The notes beneath the pieces are model-generated. The model was given only the letters and a program-made list of their open reading frames with translations. It ran no database searches and was not told the DNA's origin. Source: Cutaneotrichosporon cavernicola (taxonomy: Eukaryota; Basidiomycota; Tremellomycetes; Trichosporonales; Trichosporonaceae). Taken from it: a DNA stretch of 64,000 nt. The translations under genes were made by a program, and so were the position numbers. This document shows, in pieces, positions 54,883 through 64,000 of the stretch. Position 1 is the stretch's first letter. Each line of letters begins with the position of its first letter. The stretch covers positions 1,860,001 through 1,924,000 of the forward strand of contig NC_083393.1 of assembly GCF_030864355.1 (NCBI RefSeq), in the 5' to 3' direction.

Positions 54883-57470
54883 CTACCATATACGCTTCAC
54901 CATGGTCCAGCGCTCGACCTCCTCAAGGCGCCATGCCTTCTTCTTCCCCTTTACTCTGCCCTCTGCATTGGCGCCCTCTGCCTCAGCGAGCTTTGTGGTC
55001 TGAGGGGTTGATCGCAGGATAGGAGCTGACGGGTGGTCAGGCAGGTCGTCGTCCGGCTTGGAGAGGTATCGCGACGTCTGCTTATTGTACTCCTGACTGG
55101 TCAGCTTGACTGCGGTGATTATAGCTGCGAACTCACAATCTCCTCTTTGCTGATGCCAACAGGGCCGCGCCCGAAGTCGTTCACGGTGTCCTGGGCCTCG
55201 CGCTCGTCCATGCCCGCCTGACGCAGGGCTGAGTAGCTGAGCAGACCCAGGCCGAGGAGAATCTTGAGTGCGACGAGGCTTGTGTCAGCTGGAATCAAGG
55301 CTACAGCCTACCATCCCCAGATGCTGGCCGTGATCAGAATCGCAAGTGCCCATTTAAGCGACAGCCAGATCCAGTCCGAGCTGACGCTCTGCCCGTTGAT
55401 TGCCTGCGTCGAGGTGCTCGTCAGCATGCCCACGATTTGGGCGCTGATTCGGATGACGAGCACCGCGAGGGGGATGTTGGCGATCCCTAAGCGGCGAGCA
55501 ACAAGGGGAGACTGGTCAAGCAGTATGGGATGCTGCGCAGTTAGAATGGCCACTAGAACGCTGGCTCACCTTTCGTTTCCGCTTGTCAGAGCTACTACCG
55601 ATGGTGCCAGCCAGAAGCACGTCCTTGGCGAGGACGTCAGTGAAGCGGCCGTAGACGGAGGCGCGGACGTGGTTGAACTTGGCAATGAAGGCGTGCTTCA
55701 TCCAGTCGACGACCATCTCCGAGGCGAGGACGAAGAGCACAGGCTCACCGTCAGCGCGAGCGACAACGACACTTACAGATAAGATGCGCTCGAGCAAACT
55801 GCTGCCACGGGTGAAACTCTTGGGAAGGAAGGCGAGGTCGGAGCCAGCCATCTCCATCATGTTGCGCATGGCGATGACAAGAAGCATCATGCCCAGCTGG
55901 AAGCGTTCTACGATGTCTGTCGTCAGCTGTGCGGAGCGACTGAGAGCTCACCTGCACACATGATCTGGAAGAGGTTCTCCTTCTCGAACTTCTTGAAGAC
56001 GGCTGCTGTCAGCTGAACCTAAAAAGATCGCAACTGACATCCCTTGATCTCCACAAACTGGTTGCTGATGAGGAGGGAGATGAGCGTGTAGTCGTACGAG
56101 TTTATGGCGACGTTGAGGGCTATGAGCATGTAGAAGAAGATGATTGTGTGAATCACTGCGTCAGAAGCGCCAGCCGGGTTAAACGTACAGACGTAACCCA
56201 GAGACAGGAAGAAGAAGAATGCGGGGCGGACGCGTTCCCTCTTGCGCCTTTTGCCCTTCCGCTGGTCGATATACGTGAGTGAATCCAAGGTGTCTCGCGC
56301 GAACAGCGTGTCGAGCACATCCTGTCCGAAGGCGCAGCACAAGCGGTCTCCGATCTGAAATCAGCTACGTGAAATCGCGGCAGCTCACCTCGAGGGCGTT
56401 GAAGATAACGTAGAGCTTGATCGTGTCCTGGCCGCGGACCGAGTGGTACATCTTGCTCGCGTCGGTGCTCACCAGTAGCGCGGCAGCAGGGATGACGATG
56501 AGTAGCAGGCGCAGCACACTCTGGACGTGGGCGGGGGGAATAGGAGTAAGGGGTTGCCTCCGCACAATCCGCGAAAGAATCCGCGTGAATGCGAAAGTCG
56601 CTCGTATAGGAAGAATGGTGAAGTTGTAGAGGAAGCTGTCCAAGCAGAGGAGGGAGCCGAAGGTGATCACCTTCTCCACGGCCACCGGCACGGCGAGGAA
56701 GTTGGCGATGCGCTCCCTGCAATTAATTTTGCACGATTCAGATAGCGAAGCGAACGCACCACTTGCCGTCGGCGATCCAGCCCTCCCATTGTTCGGCGGC
56801 GTCCTCGTCTCTGAGCAGGTCCCAGATGCTGAGGCCCTTCCTATCGCGTTCGGCATTCGGCACCTCTGGCTCGTGTGGTTCTGGTTCAACACTGTGTGTA
56901 TCGGACGTCGGCGATATAGGTGGAAGCACTTGACTGCTGTCGAGTGTTTGTCGGCGGCTTCTGGCAGGCCAGAACTGCTCGACTTCCTCGAGCTCACGCT
57001 CGCTATCGTGCGCACTGACGCTGGCGCTGTCAAGCGACAGCCGTCGACGACTAACGCGAGGAGAGCCTCCAGGATCAAGGCGGGCGAGGACGACGTCGAC
57101 GTCCAGATCCAACTGAAGCCGGTGCGAGTATTCATAGTCGAACTTGGTCCCGCGTGGTGATGGCGGCAGGGACGAGTACGTCCCATGCTCATGCTCAGCA
57201 TGTCCGAGGTCCAGTTCAGCCATATCGTAGTCAGTTGAGTACGGGACAGTCGCGAGCCGTGCGGGTGGCACTCTGGGTGAGGACGTGGCCTGCTCGTCGA
57301 TCTGCTCCTCTTGTGCAGGCGTCAGAGTCGTCGCACTGCCAGCGCGTCTCACGGTGCCCGACTCGGTATTGTGTCCCAGCAACTGGTGTCAGCGTTACCA
57401 GCACACGACTTACGTCATTGCCCTCTTCTCGTCCCCGCTTCTCGTGAAAGAGGCGCTCTTTCTCCTCCAT
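54883..57470 (-). CDS. EMP65: TAPT1/Emp65 family ER membrane protein
   Basis: Eleven exons (57470-57414, 57382-56760, 56716-56389, 56354-56189, 56155-56039, 56002-55952, 55916-55777, 55743-55570, 55532-55312, 55278-55137, 55092-54883), 742 residues. TAPT1 homologues are multi-pass ER proteins; yeast Emp65 works with Slp1 in protecting newly made ER proteins. Seen: an acidic disordered N-region; FLAVPVAVEKVITFGSLLCLDSFL; ALNVAINSYDYTLISLLISNQFVEIKGSVFKKFEKENLF (conserved core, quoted in parts); VERFQLGMMLLVIAMRN; EMVVDWMKHAFIAKFN. The C-tail is Lys-rich. The core motif and order are diagnostic of the family. Confidence 0.9.
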
Positions 57471-57628
57471 GATGTGTGATGTGATGAGAGAGCAAGACAA
57501 ATGTTTGACATGACGCTTGAATCTCCTAGCCAGGCTCTCATCGCCGGTGCCTGAAACCGTCACCTTGAACTCGGGATCTGTCGGTGCTCGCTCGAACACT
57601 TCGACACTCCTCCATCTCAACCTCATCC

Positions 57629-58881
57629 ATGCCTCCGCCCGCAGCCCTCTCCGCGGGCGGGAAGCATCCACACCATTATGGCAGCGACTGCGATGGCGAC
57701 CACAGTGATCCCAAGTGGGAGAAGGTGCTCTGGCGCAGGCAGCCTTTCCCCGACAACTACGTACCGCCTTCCTTCCTCGCCGAACTAGACGAGCTGCGTG
57801 AGTCTCTCCCGTTGTCGAGCTAATGGGTAGCACAGCGTCCGAGGCCTAAACTTGTCCCGCTGATTCTGGCTACGCTGCCCGTGTCGCAGCACCTGGCTGT
57901 CATCACGCTCTTCCTGGCCATCTTCTACGGTATGCTTGTTGGCAGCTTTGGCGCCGAGGAGGTTGGGTGGGCTTGCGCCTTTATGGGGTTGGTCGCGTAT
58001 GGACTGTGGAGAGTCGGTTGGGAGGTTGCGCACAAGGAGAACATTGGACGTAAGTGGCGCAGATCACGCTGAGGAAGGTACAGCGATGTTTGATTCCTTG
58101 ATTCCACCTTTTCCCTCACAACCTTTACTAACTGACAGCCCTCCTCCCCGCAACTTCGGCTATCCGACCACTTCTCCTCCCTCCCCTCCTTCTAGGCCTC
58201 CTTGCACCTGTCCTTGGAACCCTAACTTCCGCCACGACGAGCGACTCCATTTGGCCGCTCGCAGGCCTCCTCTTCTTCGTCCACCTCCTCCTGACCGACT
58301 TCCGCACCGGTCCCGACAGGCGGCGCAAGCGTCGTCGCCTCCTCAGGCGGAGGAGCAGTAGCGGCTCACACACTGACGAGCCAGTCGAGGAGAAGAGGTG
58401 AGCTAGATTCTTCTGATCGAAGCTGACGCCAGCCTGACGTCCTCCCTTTCACTCACATCTGCGCTATCTGCGTCGGTGGTGCTCGCCTCCCGCCTTCCGT
58501 CGACGGGGCACGTCTTCTCCCTCGTCATGCTCGCGGCGGGACTCTTCGCTGGCTGGCCTAATCTGGCCAAGGGCGTGCGGGTGAGTCGGCTTGGTCGGCA
58601 CGTGAAGCTGACAGCAGGAAGCGGGCCCAGTCTTCTCCGTCGCGCTGACGTTCTCGATGATCTGGCTATCGTCGTCACTCCTCCCGCCGCCCAGACACGC
58701 CGCCTTCCTCGGACCCATCCCACTGCCTAGCGGCGCGACCCGCGTCTTCTTCGCGGTACTGCTACTCGTCAACGTCGGCGGGCCGCTTATGTTCTGGTGG
58801 GGTTGGCGGTGGAAGCGGCGGTTGGGCGGCAATTGGGATGTTGCAGTAGTTCGCGTGCGCACACGGGCAGCCTACAGTTGA
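57629..58881 (+). CDS. GPI2: GPI-GlcNAc transferase subunit C (Gpi2/PIG-C)
   Basis: Five exons (57629-57797, 57831-58049, 58139-58397, 58433-58580, 58618-58881), 352 residues. A subunit of the ER complex that adds GlcNAc to phosphatidylinositol, the first step of GPI anchors. Seen: the PIG-C N-terminal signature KWEKVLWRRQPFPDNYVPPSFLAEL (quoted from WEKVL to NYVPP), then about eight hydrophobic helices, a basic loop (DRRRKRRRLLRRR) and VFSLVMLAAGLFAGWP. The first acceptor is TAG (57830), needed to avoid a stop at the next AG; intron 2 is 89 nt. Confidence 0.9.
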
Positions 58882-59161
58882 GGACGGGTGTTTTGCACTT
58901 ATTAGATTAGATTTCTACCTCGCCACGCGAGGGTTGGGACTGCCGAGCTCTCAATGACGTCGCCTTTCGCGCCTTCCTGGTCAGTCTGGTCAGCGAGGCT
59001 GAGTTTGTGAGTCGACCTGGCCTCGGCCTCGGTCCTGCACGACTCTCGCACCCTTCCAATGAGTGATGAATGGTGTATGCAGAGTCTGTATGAGCCGGCC
59101 ATGCCGGGGTCGCCGACGCGGTCGGGCTTGTCTAGATATGTTTGTGCTCGTCATGGCCAGC
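58882..59161. other. Convergent intergenic region
   Basis: Between the 3' ends of GPI2 and COX17. Small ORFs without support; likely overlapping 3' UTRs. Confidence 0.45.
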
Positions 59162-59592
59162 TTAAACCTTGAACCCATAGCCGCGCATACACGCCTTGTG
59201 CTGGTCTATCAAGTCGGCACACTTGACGGCCGCCTCGTCCGAGTTGTACTTGATGAAGCAGTCGTCACGCGCCGACTTGGTGACGGGGCAAGCGCAGCAT
59301 CTAGTCTCAGCAGTTACTCCATCGGGGCCGTGTCAATCGACGCTGTGGCGGTGACTCGGCGCTAGCCCAGTCGGCATGTCCGACATTGCGTCGGCGTCGT
59401 TCCATGCCAAGCCGGTTCCAAGCCGCTTTGGAAAGTGGGCCGAATCTTTATCTCCACTTGACGCAACATACTCACGGCTTGAGGCCCTTGGGGTTAAGGG
59501 GGTTGACAGGCTTGGTCTGCTCGGCGGGGGCGGGGGCGGGGGTGGTACTGGTGTCAGCTTGGCCTTGGTCAGTTAACTCACGGAGCAGGCAT
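59162..59592 (-). CDS. COX17: Cytochrome c oxidase copper chaperone Cox17
   Basis: Three exons (59592-59582, 59547-59476, 59300-59162), 73 residues. Delivers copper to Sco1 and Cox11 in the mitochondrial intermembrane space. Seen: KPCCACPVTKSARDDC, with the conserved CCxC copper motif completed by the second splice, followed by VKCADLIDQHKACMRGYGF, giving the twin CX9C helices. The N-tail is Pro/Ala-rich, as is common. The first exon is 11 nt (MPAP split); introns are 34 and 175 nt. Length typical. Confidence 0.93.
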
Positions 59593-60058
59593 GGTGAATT
59601 GAGATGAGAGTAATGACAAGACTGAGAGGGAGATGTGTTGACTCAAATGTTGCTAAGCACGAATTCGGACATGATCCACGGATCCCCCTCGGGCTCATCC
59701 GCAAAGACCCTTTTAGATTAAGGCATACTTCGGAAGGGGGGATAAAATAAACAAAACGGAGATGAGTATTATCTCCGTTATTTGGATGACTCGGCGCCAC
59801 CTTTAAAGGTCGTACAGTCGCTTTGATAGGCGGTGGCCGCCGGGTAATCGGGTGCTCGCTCCGATCCCATCAATCCTCTCACCGTTCCCTATCCCGCACT
59901 CAACTGTCGCCCACCTCGTCGCCATCACCAGCATAGCGTTTCTCACCCGCTCGTTCTCATCGTTTACCCCTTTGGAAGCAAGTGTATCAAGTACAGGCGA
60001 CCTGTGCTATCGCTCTCCTCCCTTCTAACCCTTCCCCACTCCGCAATCAACAATCAAC
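59593..60058. promoter_or_regulatory. Divergent region COX17 / LYR-protein gene
   Basis: 466 bp shared upstream DNA for two mitochondrial genes. Contains a perfect 9-bp inverted repeat at 59755-59779 (AACGGAGAT, 7-nt spacer, ATCTCCGTT), and AT-rich sequence around it. The pyrimidine-rich leader at 60005-60055 belongs to the + gene. Confidence 0.5.
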
Positions 60059-61180
60059 ATGGTCTACCGCGCCGCCATCCGTTACTTTGCTCCGCACACC
60101 GCGCGTTCGTCCACCACCCTCCGCGCCGCCTCAACCGCTGCCGCCGCCGCCCCTGCACCGCCCGTCACCGAGCCAGAGGTGCTCCCATCGATGGATGAGA
60201 TGCGGGCGAGGGCGCGCCGCGCATACAAGGATGTAAGTCGGCTGAGAGTGATTAGAAACCCAGAACCCAGCTGACAGCAGCTTCACCGCCTCGGCCGTGA
60301 TTAGTGAGTTCTCCCAAGTTGGGGACACTGGGTGGTGGCGACCTTGCCTCCAGTCACCTTCCTCGCGCCAGACTGAAGCATCGGTCAGAGAGCGCGACTG
60401 CGTCACCGGCCTCGAGAGAGCGCAGCTAACCCCAGCCCCGACCCCGACTACAACTTCAACATGCGCCTCCGCCGCGCGTTCGAGAGTGCGTCTCCGCTCT
60501 ACATTTTCTGGGCCGAAGCTGACAGCAGAAAATGCCAAGATCACGGACCCGGCCAAGCTCAAGCAGCAGCTCGACCTCGCTGAGCACATCAAGAAGGGTG
60601 AGTGGACTGGGCTGGGAGTGGATTGGCGTAAGCGTGAGCTGGCGTTATTTGCAGGAGGCTGGTACCGTGCTGTTGTGCGATCTGCCTTCCCTATCGTCCG
60701 TGCTGGCCGCGATCCCACATCTGCCCTGCGGCCAAGTTTTCGCGGCGGCGTGCGGGGTGCAGCGGGGGTGGAGTGTGGGGTGCCGTCTGCCAGTCGGAGC
60801 GCCGAGTTGTTTGGAACCGTACGTCATCGTGGATGCGTGGACACTTCCGGACCCAACCATCGCCAGGCACCCTGGCAATTCCCGAGCATTCCCACCGACG
60901 CTCAGTCTGATCTCGGCGGTCTTCGGTGATGGGTGCTGGTGAGGCGGCGAGTAGGCGCTCGAAGGAGAACGTGTCCACGCCAGAATTTATGGCGTGCGGA
61001 ACTGGGGACAACGCGTCGCAACTGAGACAATTCAGCCAGAACACCCTGCTGACACGCGCAGAGGTCCTCGCGATGTACTCGATCCGCAAGTATCGCCACC
61101 TCCGCCGAGCGTACCACCCTAACGAGGCGCCGCGCGAGTTCCACGAGGACTTTGCCCTGCCCGAGGACAAGCGCGTGTAA
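60059..61180 (+). CDS. LYR-motif protein, LYRM5/ETFRF1-like
   Basis: Five exons (60059-60232, 60281-60303, 60436-60485, 60529-60597, 61062-61180), 144 residues. Complex1_LYR family; ETFRF1 binds electron transfer flavoprotein in the mitochondrial matrix. Seen: a presequence (MVYRAAIRYFAPHTARSSTT, Arg-rich, no acids), RRAYKDLHRLGRDYPDPDYNF (LYR-like YKDLHRLGRDYP box), MRLRRAFEKNAKITDP, and KKEVLAMYSIRKYRHLRRAYHP, which match the helices of this branch. Four introns, the last 464 nt, far longer than the local norm. The assignment to the LYRM5 branch rests on the GRDYP and RKYR motifs. Confidence 0.85.
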
Positions 61181-61524
61181 GCGCGCCAGCAAGCACCAGT
61201 TCGTATGGCGAGCTCAGACGAAGCACGCTGGAGCCGGTAGCGCGGCCCAGCCACCCAAACCCACCCCAAACCCCCGCGCGTTGCGCGACGCCGACTAACA
61301 TTGAGAGTCCTGTACTGTGCCACGAATAGAGAACGAACCAGAAGACCCCACTCAGGCCACCCAACGACTGCTCGATACCGATCTGAATGAAAAGAAGACC
61401 AAGCCAGCTCCGTCTCCGTCTAATCCTGTCTGTCCGGTAATCCCGTAGCTTTGATCTATATCTGTCTGGTATATATGCGTGGTATCTGATCCACTCAACT
61501 CAGCTCCTAACCCTCCTAACACTC
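61181..61524. other. Convergent intergenic region
   Basis: Between the 3' ends of the LYR gene and UTP20. Contains CCTAACCCTCCTAACACTCCTAACG (61506-61530), a short irregular repeat at the UTP20 stop. No gene. Confidence 0.5.
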
Positions 61525-64000
61525 CTAACGCAGGCGCGCCCGCTTGACATCCATGTAAGTGTCCGCCCTGCGCTTCTTGCTCGCTTTCTTGTTGGCGCCA
61601 CGCTTCTCCTGCCGCGCGGCCCATGCCTGAGGATCGGCCACCGCCATACGCTGGCGCTTCTCCCTCCGCTCGCCCCGCTTGGCGGTCGTGCGCCGCCGGA
61701 TCGCCTCCCAAGCCTTGGAGAAAGCGGTGGGACCGACCTTGGCCGAGACGAAGTCGCGCACCTCGGTGGCGAGCGTGCGGAGCTCAGCCACGCCGTTCCC
61801 GCCAGGCCCTTCAGGCCCAACGAGGCCGGTGAGGTCGCCTCCCTCGTCCGTGATGCGGTACACGGGGCCGAGGACGTGGGGGAGGAACTGGCGCGCCTGC
61901 GCGCGGTTGAGCGCGTCAAACGTACCCGCGAAGAAGCGGAGGATGCACTGCACCGGCCCGACCCATGGGAGAGGCTGGCCAGGCAGCGCGGAGTTGGTCG
62001 CGGGGCGGTGGACGATGAGACGACGCGCGAGGAACGACATGCGCGACATGAGCCAGTGAAGCGGGCGCTCACCTTCGCTTGGGCCCTCCTCCCCTTCGTC
62101 GTCCTCGTCCGCGACGTCAACTCGGGCCACGCCGTTGGCATCGGCCTTGTCCGCCTTGTCCGCCTTGGCCCAGTGCTTGCTGATGTTCCAGAGGAGCTTG
62201 ACGAGTTGGTCGGCGAGCTTGGCGTCGACCACCACGTCCGCACCAGACTCGTTCTTGCTCCCCCCAAGGAGGATGCACGCCTTGCGAGCAACGTCGAGAG
62301 CAGCGTCGGCGTCCAGCGCGTCTGCGTCGGCGGCAAGCAGCAAGGCGAGGGCACGCGCTGCGCCGAACCGCACCCACTCGTGTGGGAAGAGGAGGTGAGC
62401 CGTCACCGCGTCCCATGGAAGCTGGCTGGCCGATGCGGTCCCCACTTGGAGCGCCTTGGCAACGAGAGCGAGAGCCTGGTGTGGGACCGCGTGGTCGAGA
62501 TCCAGGTCGATGTCGGACGTCTCCGCGCGGGCGAGACCGGCCGCGCTGGCCTCGAGGATGGGACCGATGAGGGCCGGCAGGCCACGCGCGAGCTCGCTAC
62601 CGCCCGCGGAATCGCAGAGGAGACCGTACACGGCCAAAGAGGAGCCGGCGAGGGCTGGCTGCTCATCCTTAACCGCTACCCAGCCCTGGAGCACGCCGAT
62701 CATGTGTGCCTGCTTCTCCTCGTCGAGAGCACCAAAGAGCTGCTGGAGCAGCGCGCCGGCCATGTTGCGACACTTCTCCGAGTCGTCATTGGCGAGCACG
62801 CCCACGAGCGCGACGAAGAACATGTCCGCGTACGCGTCGACGAGGTCACCCGAGAACTTGGTGAAGACGGCAGAAAGAACTTCCATGACACTCACGCGTC
62901 CGCTCTCGAACACGTAGTCGAGGTTGCGTGCGAGGAAGTTCATCTGATGCTTGAGACGGCCCTTGCCCTGTGGGTAGTCGAGGAGGAACTGCATGAGCAC
63001 GCCGCGGCAGAGCTCCTGCACATGCGTGCTCTGGCTCGTGACCATGATGCTGCTGACGCGCTCCATGAGGTCGTAGATCTCGGGGACGACGAAGCGGCGC
63101 CCAACAACAGCGCGGAGCACGGTGAAGAGGCAGGACTGGCGCTCGTGGTCCTCGAGATCCGGGGAGGCCACCTCAATGAGGTACCGAAGCTGGGTGTCCG
63201 AGATGCTCGTGGCCTTGCAGTCGCGGATCAGGACGGCGAGCGTCTTGAGCGCAGTCTGCGCAACCTCGCTCTCGGCGCTGCTGCCAGCGTTCTTGATGAT
63301 CTTGAAGATGTTGTTCACGAACGCCGGGAGCGCGTCGTCGACCTGCGGGACGGGGCACTTGGCAACGGCCGCGGTGGCCTTGAGGCCGAGCGTGAGAATG
63401 CCTGCCTCGGGTGAGTACAGCGTATTGCCGATGGCGTTGACGAGCGGGCCGAGGCGCGCGAGAATGTCAACATTGTCAAAGTCAAACTTGCCGCGGCGGA
63501 AGGCCGTGACGAACAGGTCCAGACCGAAGGTGACAAACTTGTGCGCGTTCTGCGGGTACACGTCCTCATCCTCCTTCATGTCACGCTTCATCTGCATGGT
63601 GAAGCGGTCGTTTGCTGCCGACTTGGGGGCCTTGCGCTTCGGGCGGAGATACGCCGAGTTGCCGTTGATGAGCGAGTAGCAGAGCGAAAGAATGTCCTGC
63701 GGCCCAACGAACGTGTTCGAGTTCAGCCCCAGTGCGACGCGACGCAACACCTCGTCGACCTGGGCCATCGTCTTGACCGCCTGCGAGACGTGCATGATCT
63801 CGCGCACAGGCGCAAGTACAGCGGCAATCTTGGCTGGCGACACGAGGCGAGACACGAGTTGGAACGTGTCGTTGCCGCGGGACAGAGCGCCGCGCACCTC
63901 ACGCATCTTGGTCTTGAACCCCTCGGTCGCGACATCCTTGCCGCTCTCTCCCCAGATGACCTCGGCTGCCACCTCAACAGCGTCAGACACGGCCGCATCG
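61525..64000 (-). CDS. UTP20: U3 snoRNP component Utp20, C-terminal part (5' end outside window)
   Basis: Open frame from the window edge to a stop at 61525, at least 824 residues with no intron. Utp20 is a roughly 2500-residue HEAT-repeat protein of the small-subunit processome. Seen: the conserved VDEVLRRVALGLNSN segment followed by repeated helical pairs, and a Lys/Arg-rich tail (RRRTTAKRGERREKRQRM, KKASKKRRADTYMDVKRARLR in part) of the type that ends Utp20. A GTG at 63988-63990 is not the start; the frame continues past it to the edge. The absence of introns over 2.5 kb contrasts with the rest of the window. Confidence 0.88.
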   Translation of the reverse strand, partial: DAAVSDAVEVAAEVIWGESGKDVATEGFKTKMREVRGALSRGNDTFQLVSRLVSPAKIAAVLAPVREIMHVSQAVKTMAQVDEVLRRVALGLNSNTFVGPQDILSLCYSLINGNSAYLRPKRKAPKSAANDRFTMQMKRDMKEDEDVYPQNAHKFVTFGLDLFVTAFRRGKFDFDNVDILARLGPLVNAIGNTLYSPEAGILTLGLKATAAVAKCPVPQVDDALPAFVNNIFKIIKNAGSSAESEVAQTALKTLAVLIRDCKATSISDTQLRYLIEVASPDLEDHERQSCLFTVLRAVVGRRFVVPEIYDLMERVSSIMVTSQSTHVQELCRGVLMQFLLDYPQGKGRLKHQMNFLARNLDYVFESGRVSVMEVLSAVFTKFSGDLVDAYADMFFVALVGVLANDDSEKCRNMAGALLQQLFGALDEEKQAHMIGVLQGWVAVKDEQPALAGSSLAVYGLLCDSAGGSELARGLPALIGPILEASAAGLARAETSDIDLDLDHAVPHQALALVAKALQVGTASASQLPWDAVTAHLLFPHEWVRFGAARALALLLAADADALDADAALDVARKACILLGGSKNESGADVVVDAKLADQLVKLLWNISKHWAKADKADKADANGVARVDVADEDDEGEEGPSEGERPLHWLMSRMSFLARRLIVHRPATNSALPGQPLPWVGPVQCILRFFAGTFDALNRAQARQFLPHVLGPVYRITDEGGDLTGLVGPEGPGGNGVAELRTLATEVRDFVSAKVGPTAFSKAWEAIRRRTTAKRGERREKRQRMAVADPQAWAARQEKRGANKKASKKRRADTYMDVKRARLR

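Noticed and set aside
60691..61323. 210-residue minus-strand ORF over the last LYR-gene intron and exon.
   Set aside because: No recognisable sequence and it overlaps the conserved final exon of the + strand gene.
61876..63414. 512-residue + strand ORF opposite UTP20.
   Set aside because: Antisense shadow: charged, repetitive composition, no domain, and the minus strand encodes the conserved Utp20 segments.

Overview
This is a window of fungal nuclear DNA: GC-rich, gene-dense, and with almost every gene broken by very small introns. Gene content (exocyst SEC8, SPG1/TEM1-type GTPase, complex I subunits, YOR1-type ABC transporter, GPI2, TAPT1, UTP20) and intron style point to a basidiomycete yeast of the Tremellomycetes, most likely Trichosporonales. 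Most introns are 31-60 nt, begin GTGAGT/GTAAGT, and end in a compact block GCTGAC-N2/3-AG in which the branch site sits almost on the acceptor. Exon joins below were worked out by hand. For every gene with a stated protein length the joined exons are a whole number of codons, which is internal support for the models; none has been checked against transcripts.

Layout. 1-99: tail of a gene. 258-2631 (-): sucrose/alpha-glucoside symporter. 3104-4582 (+): intronless unknown, possibly F-box-like. 5018-7947: two glutathione-transferase-like genes flanking an intronless bacterial-type diaminopimelate epimerase (dapF), the best transfer candidate here. 8770-11821 (-): three small paralogous genes of unknown function with a probable broken gene among them. 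12271-17792: SEC8 and NDUFA8, divergent. 17967-22140 (-): large DUF2421-type membrane protein. 22547-25407 (-): JJJ1-type J-protein whose reading frame runs on through a predicted intron into an SRR1 domain. 25675-26898 (+): coiled-coil unknown. 27434-31101: SPG1/TEM1 GTPase and an MMC1-like mitochondrial protein, divergent. 31910-36605 (+): YOR1-type ABC transporter. 36727-37789 (-): VPS2. 38105-40046 (+): membrane-anchored PDI-like protein. 40301-41472 (+): ribokinase. 41677-45199 (-): large AAA ATPase with a mitochondrial-looking N-terminus. 45439-46958 (-): membrane short-chain dehydrogenase. 47319-49419 (+): secreted beta-helix protein and an unknown. 50025-50531 (+): small unknown. 50721-53596 (-): RBM5/10-like splicing factor. 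53921-54632 (+): NDUFB4-type subunit with an 11-nt exon. 54883-57470 (-): TAPT1/EMP65. 57629-58881 (+): GPI2/PIG-C. 59162-59592 (-): COX17. 60059-61180 (+): LYR protein of the LYRM5/ETFRF1 type. 61525-64000 (-): 3' part of UTP20, running off the window.

There is no operon logic. Genes are mostly housekeeping, often in divergent pairs sharing 200-470 bp of upstream DNA. Several products act in mitochondria (NDUFA8, NDUFB4, COX17, ETFRF1-like, MMC1-like, AAA ATPase), but they are dispersed and need not be co-regulated. The accessory-looking stretch is about 5-12 kb: dapF, the two GST-like genes, the three-paralogue family and the broken gene. No tRNA, rRNA, transposon or CRISPR array was identified.
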